Of a stretch of DNA of 64,000 nt, positions 61,461 to 64,000 are shown in pieces. This DNA comes from Aquilaria yunnanensis (Eukaryota > Streptophyta > Magnoliopsida > Malvales > Thymelaeaceae): assembly GCA_039654915.1 (NCBI GenBank), contig CM077597.1:87670001-87734000 (forward strand). The letters run 5' to 3'. The notes under the pieces were generated by a model. It did no database searches and was not told where the DNA came from. It worked only from the letters and a program-made list of their open reading frames with translations. Numbering within the stretch: position 1 is the first letter of the stretch; each line of letters begins with the position of its first letter. Both the position numbers and the translations under genes were made by a program.

Positions 61461-64000
61461 CCTCTACTATCTTTCGACATCCATGACATTCTTAAGAATT
61501 GTGGGATCATTTGTCCAGACCCAGTGTTGCATACAAGAGACCTGCTTGGGGCATTTGAAGAGTTATCAAAACGCTTACGGAACATCAAGGATATCCCCTT
61601 GAGAGTGGCTAGTGTGCAGCCCTTAGATCCTGGTACATTTTTGTGTGCATTATTTTTTTTTTCTTTTCTAAATTTTGTGGGATTTTTGTCTCTTTTATTT
61701 TCTTGAGTTGAATTTTGCTTGTTGCATCTTTGAGTCCCTCAAAGCATTTTGCAAGGTCATGGGCATGCAGTTTAAAATTTTGATGTGCCATGTGAAAAGG
61801 GCATTAATTTAGCTCACTATTTCTCGTTTTCCCGAAATAAAGATTCAGGGGCAGGATCTAGAGTGCCCTTTTTTGCCGAGGGTGGGGGGAAGTTGAACCA
61901 TGGACCATAGATAACAACTTTAAAGCTTGGACCTTGGGGACTTAAGATGCTATTCTCCTGTGTTCTTTCTGTTTTTGCTTCTCTTTCTTTACGTCTTTCA
62001 TATACCTTAATAGAAATACATGGTGACTTGTGATAGAATTGATGCAACAGCTTAGGACACTGTTGCACTTGGCATAAGCCTTGGGTTCCCTATGCAAATT
62101 GTTGAAAATACCAGGGAGGAGATAAATCTCAGAACCATTATTATTAGTAACTCAATTCTACTTGAATTACAGGAGAGGAAGACTATAAATAGGTTTCAAG
62201 AAACTTACCAAGAAACAAGGTAATCAGAGAACTCTAACAGATATTAAGACTCTAAGTAGCTATGTATAACCCTAAAATTACTACTAAAACGAGGAAAAGT
62301 ATTACATGTAAATCATGATTTATGTAATAACTATAAACTTTATCATGAAGTTGTTATTTTGTGATTTTGAAACATGTTGTACCAAATCACTGTTTACAGC
62401 TTTTAGGCGCACATCTGTTTATCCTCCTGGACCACATCCACTAGCTAAAGTAAAGGTTGATGTGCGTAGACTGCAGAATATGACCCCATCTTGCATCCAG
62501 CCACTGGAAGTCATGATTCAGGCATGAATTTGATTAACCTATCATCTACAGAACTTTTTTTAGTTACTGAATTTGTTTCAACAGGAAACTTGTGATTCTC
62601 TATGATGCAGTTGGAAGGCTCTGGGAATTGGCCTATGGATGATGTATCAATTGAGAAAACAAAATCTGCATTCCTTCTCAAAATTGCAGAGAGGTTTTTT
62701 ACTCTTGCTTTGTCTTTGTCTCTTGACTTTATACAGTAAATCAATAATGTGACCATCATAGCTGATAACCTGTCTTGCAGTCTTGAGAATAGTTCCAGAG
62801 TGGCTTGTTCTGCAACTGAGGAAGATGTGGACGTTTTCATGGAAGTGTTTGCATTTCGTCTTAGAATTATGCATGAAAAAGGACTGAATGTGATCAAAAG
62901 AGGAAGTAAGAATATTACCTTAGGGCTCTAAGTGTTTATCCATATACTTGTATCCAGCTGGCTGATGGAACCCCTGTTGTATGCAGTTGGAAGCTACCAA
63001 ATGAAATGGGTTTCCCCAATAGATAGAAAACTCTTTATTCACCGTCAGCACGCAAGTATGATTGATGGATTTAATAGGCGTTACACTATATTTGGCCCTA
63101 TTGTTAGGTGAGTTATTCCTACTTTTTTGAGTTGCATGAGTAATGTATTCTTGTTGCAATCAGTAGTAAATATATCTCTCAACTGGAGACTGAGGAATTT
63201 TAGTTTTTTTCAGACTTGTTTTGTGCCTAACTTTGTGGACGTATGTAACAGGCTTGCAAAACGGTTGGTGGCATCACATCTCTTTTCAGCTTGCTTGGTA
63301 GAGGAGACTGTTGAGCTGATGGTTGCCTATCTTTTCTTGAAGCCTTTGCCATTTGATGTTCCTTGCTCGCGGGTGACTGGATTTTTAAGGTTGTGTTATT
63401 TTCTGATTGAATGCAATATTATTCTCCATGCTGATTTCCATTGGTTTTGAACTGCAGTTATTTTTGCATCTCTTGTTACCTAGTTCTCAGGAAATGCTTA
63501 GTCCTTCCCCACCATGGTTTCCTTTGCCATAAATGCTATAGTTTAGCTTTAGGGAATAAAAATGTTTGATACATGAAATCTTAGTGTGCAGCCTCTTACT
63601 TTAGAGGATTTGTCATCTCCTGTATCTTTTGAGGTTTCATCAAATTCTGTTCTTTAGGGCTGTTATACTTGTTATGGCCTGACACTCTTGGAATTCTTTA
63701 TTTCTATGTTGTTGTACCAAATATCGTGTTAGGCATTGGTTTCACAGATCAAACTGCGGTGCTGCATGACCACAGTAACTATCCCAAATCATTGCCTTTG
63801 TATGATGCTTTTCCATGTAAATGGAGAAAAATCATGATTATAGTTTTTGAATTTCATATTATTATTTCCTGGCTAGTGGGTGTCGTTATGAAGGTATATT
63901 GCGCAAAACATAGCCACTTTTTTCCATTACATGAATTTCTAGTGTCAATATATTGACATTATTGATTTACACCAATATTGTTATGATTAAGGTGAAGCAT
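61461..64000 (+). pseudogene. Recent partial duplicate of NOL6 (exons 14-19, continues past window)
   Basis: Near-identical to 27207-29757, introns included. Exon equivalents: 61519-61632, 62400-62521, 62611-62693, 62781-62905, 62987-63107 and 63252-63389. Splice sites are kept, including the GC donor at 62522, and frames are open. Exons 1-13 are absent: similarity starts abruptly inside intron 13. By eye I count eight amino-acid changes (such as W to L in KRWVAS, C to R after AFR, G to E in SLGNSS) against about four silent ones, which fits relaxed constraint. Most likely a non-functional fragment, though the rest lies outside the window. Confidence 0.8.

Noticed and set aside
1..64000. CRISPR arrays, bacterial operons, tRNA or rRNA genes
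   Set aside because: The window is plant nuclear DNA with spliced genes. No regular direct-repeat array and no tRNA or rRNA signature was noticed; tRNAscan would settle the RNA question.

Overview
The window is nuclear DNA from a flowering plant. It carries a class VIII myosin, a light-harvesting gene of the LHCB3 type, many-exon genes with short AT-rich introns, an ankyrin/PGG membrane protein, an NLR-type immune receptor and typical plant transposons (Ty1/copia, a FAR1-type Mutator-like element, fold-back MITEs). AT-rich intergenic DNA and compact genes suggest a dicot or basal angiosperm rather than a grass. I cannot name the species.

Layout: (1) 100-7455 (+), 3' part of a class VIII myosin, 21 exons, 5' end outside the window. 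(2) 8032-9029 (-), complete LHCB3, convergent with the myosin. (3) 9.3-16.4 kb, gene desert holding a ~3.5 kb element with long terminal inverted repeats, degenerate telomere-like and GGGTT-rich cores, and nested fold-back MITEs. (4) 16636-19296 (+), a 434-residue basic, Ser-rich protein I do not recognise. (5) 19.3-22.4 kb, MITE and AT-rich DNA. (6) 23034-31431 (+), complete nucleolar protein 6 (NOL6/Nrap/Utp22-like), 26 coding exons. (7) 31746-36910 (-), ankyrin-PGG membrane protein of the ACD6/ITN1 type, with a 3.2 kb repeat-filled intron. (8) ~39.4-48.3 kb, decayed Mutator-like element with a broken FAR1-type transposase (+) and a convergent accessory gene (-). (9) 48.3-51.2 kb, A-rich DNA without a recognisable gene. 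(10) 51825-60696 (+), an NLR-like gene with coiled-coil, winged-helix and LRR regions but no nucleotide-binding core. It is split in an exon by a full-length copia retrotransposon (52633-57917). (11) 60.85-64.0 kb (+), two NOL6-derived fragments: an old copy of the last two exons, then a near-identical copy of exons 14-19 that runs off the window.

Housekeeping and accessory parts are interleaved. Myosin VIII (plasmodesmata, endocytosis, cytokinesis), LHCB3 (photosystem II antenna) and NOL6 (ribosome small-subunit processing) look intact within the window. The right half is a fast-evolving immune/transposon region. The ankyrin-PGG and NLR families are both linked to defence, and here they lie between duplicated pieces of NOL6. 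Exon borders were placed by hand from GT/GC-AG sites and reading phase. For each multi-exon gene listed as complete, the summed exon lengths are a multiple of three.
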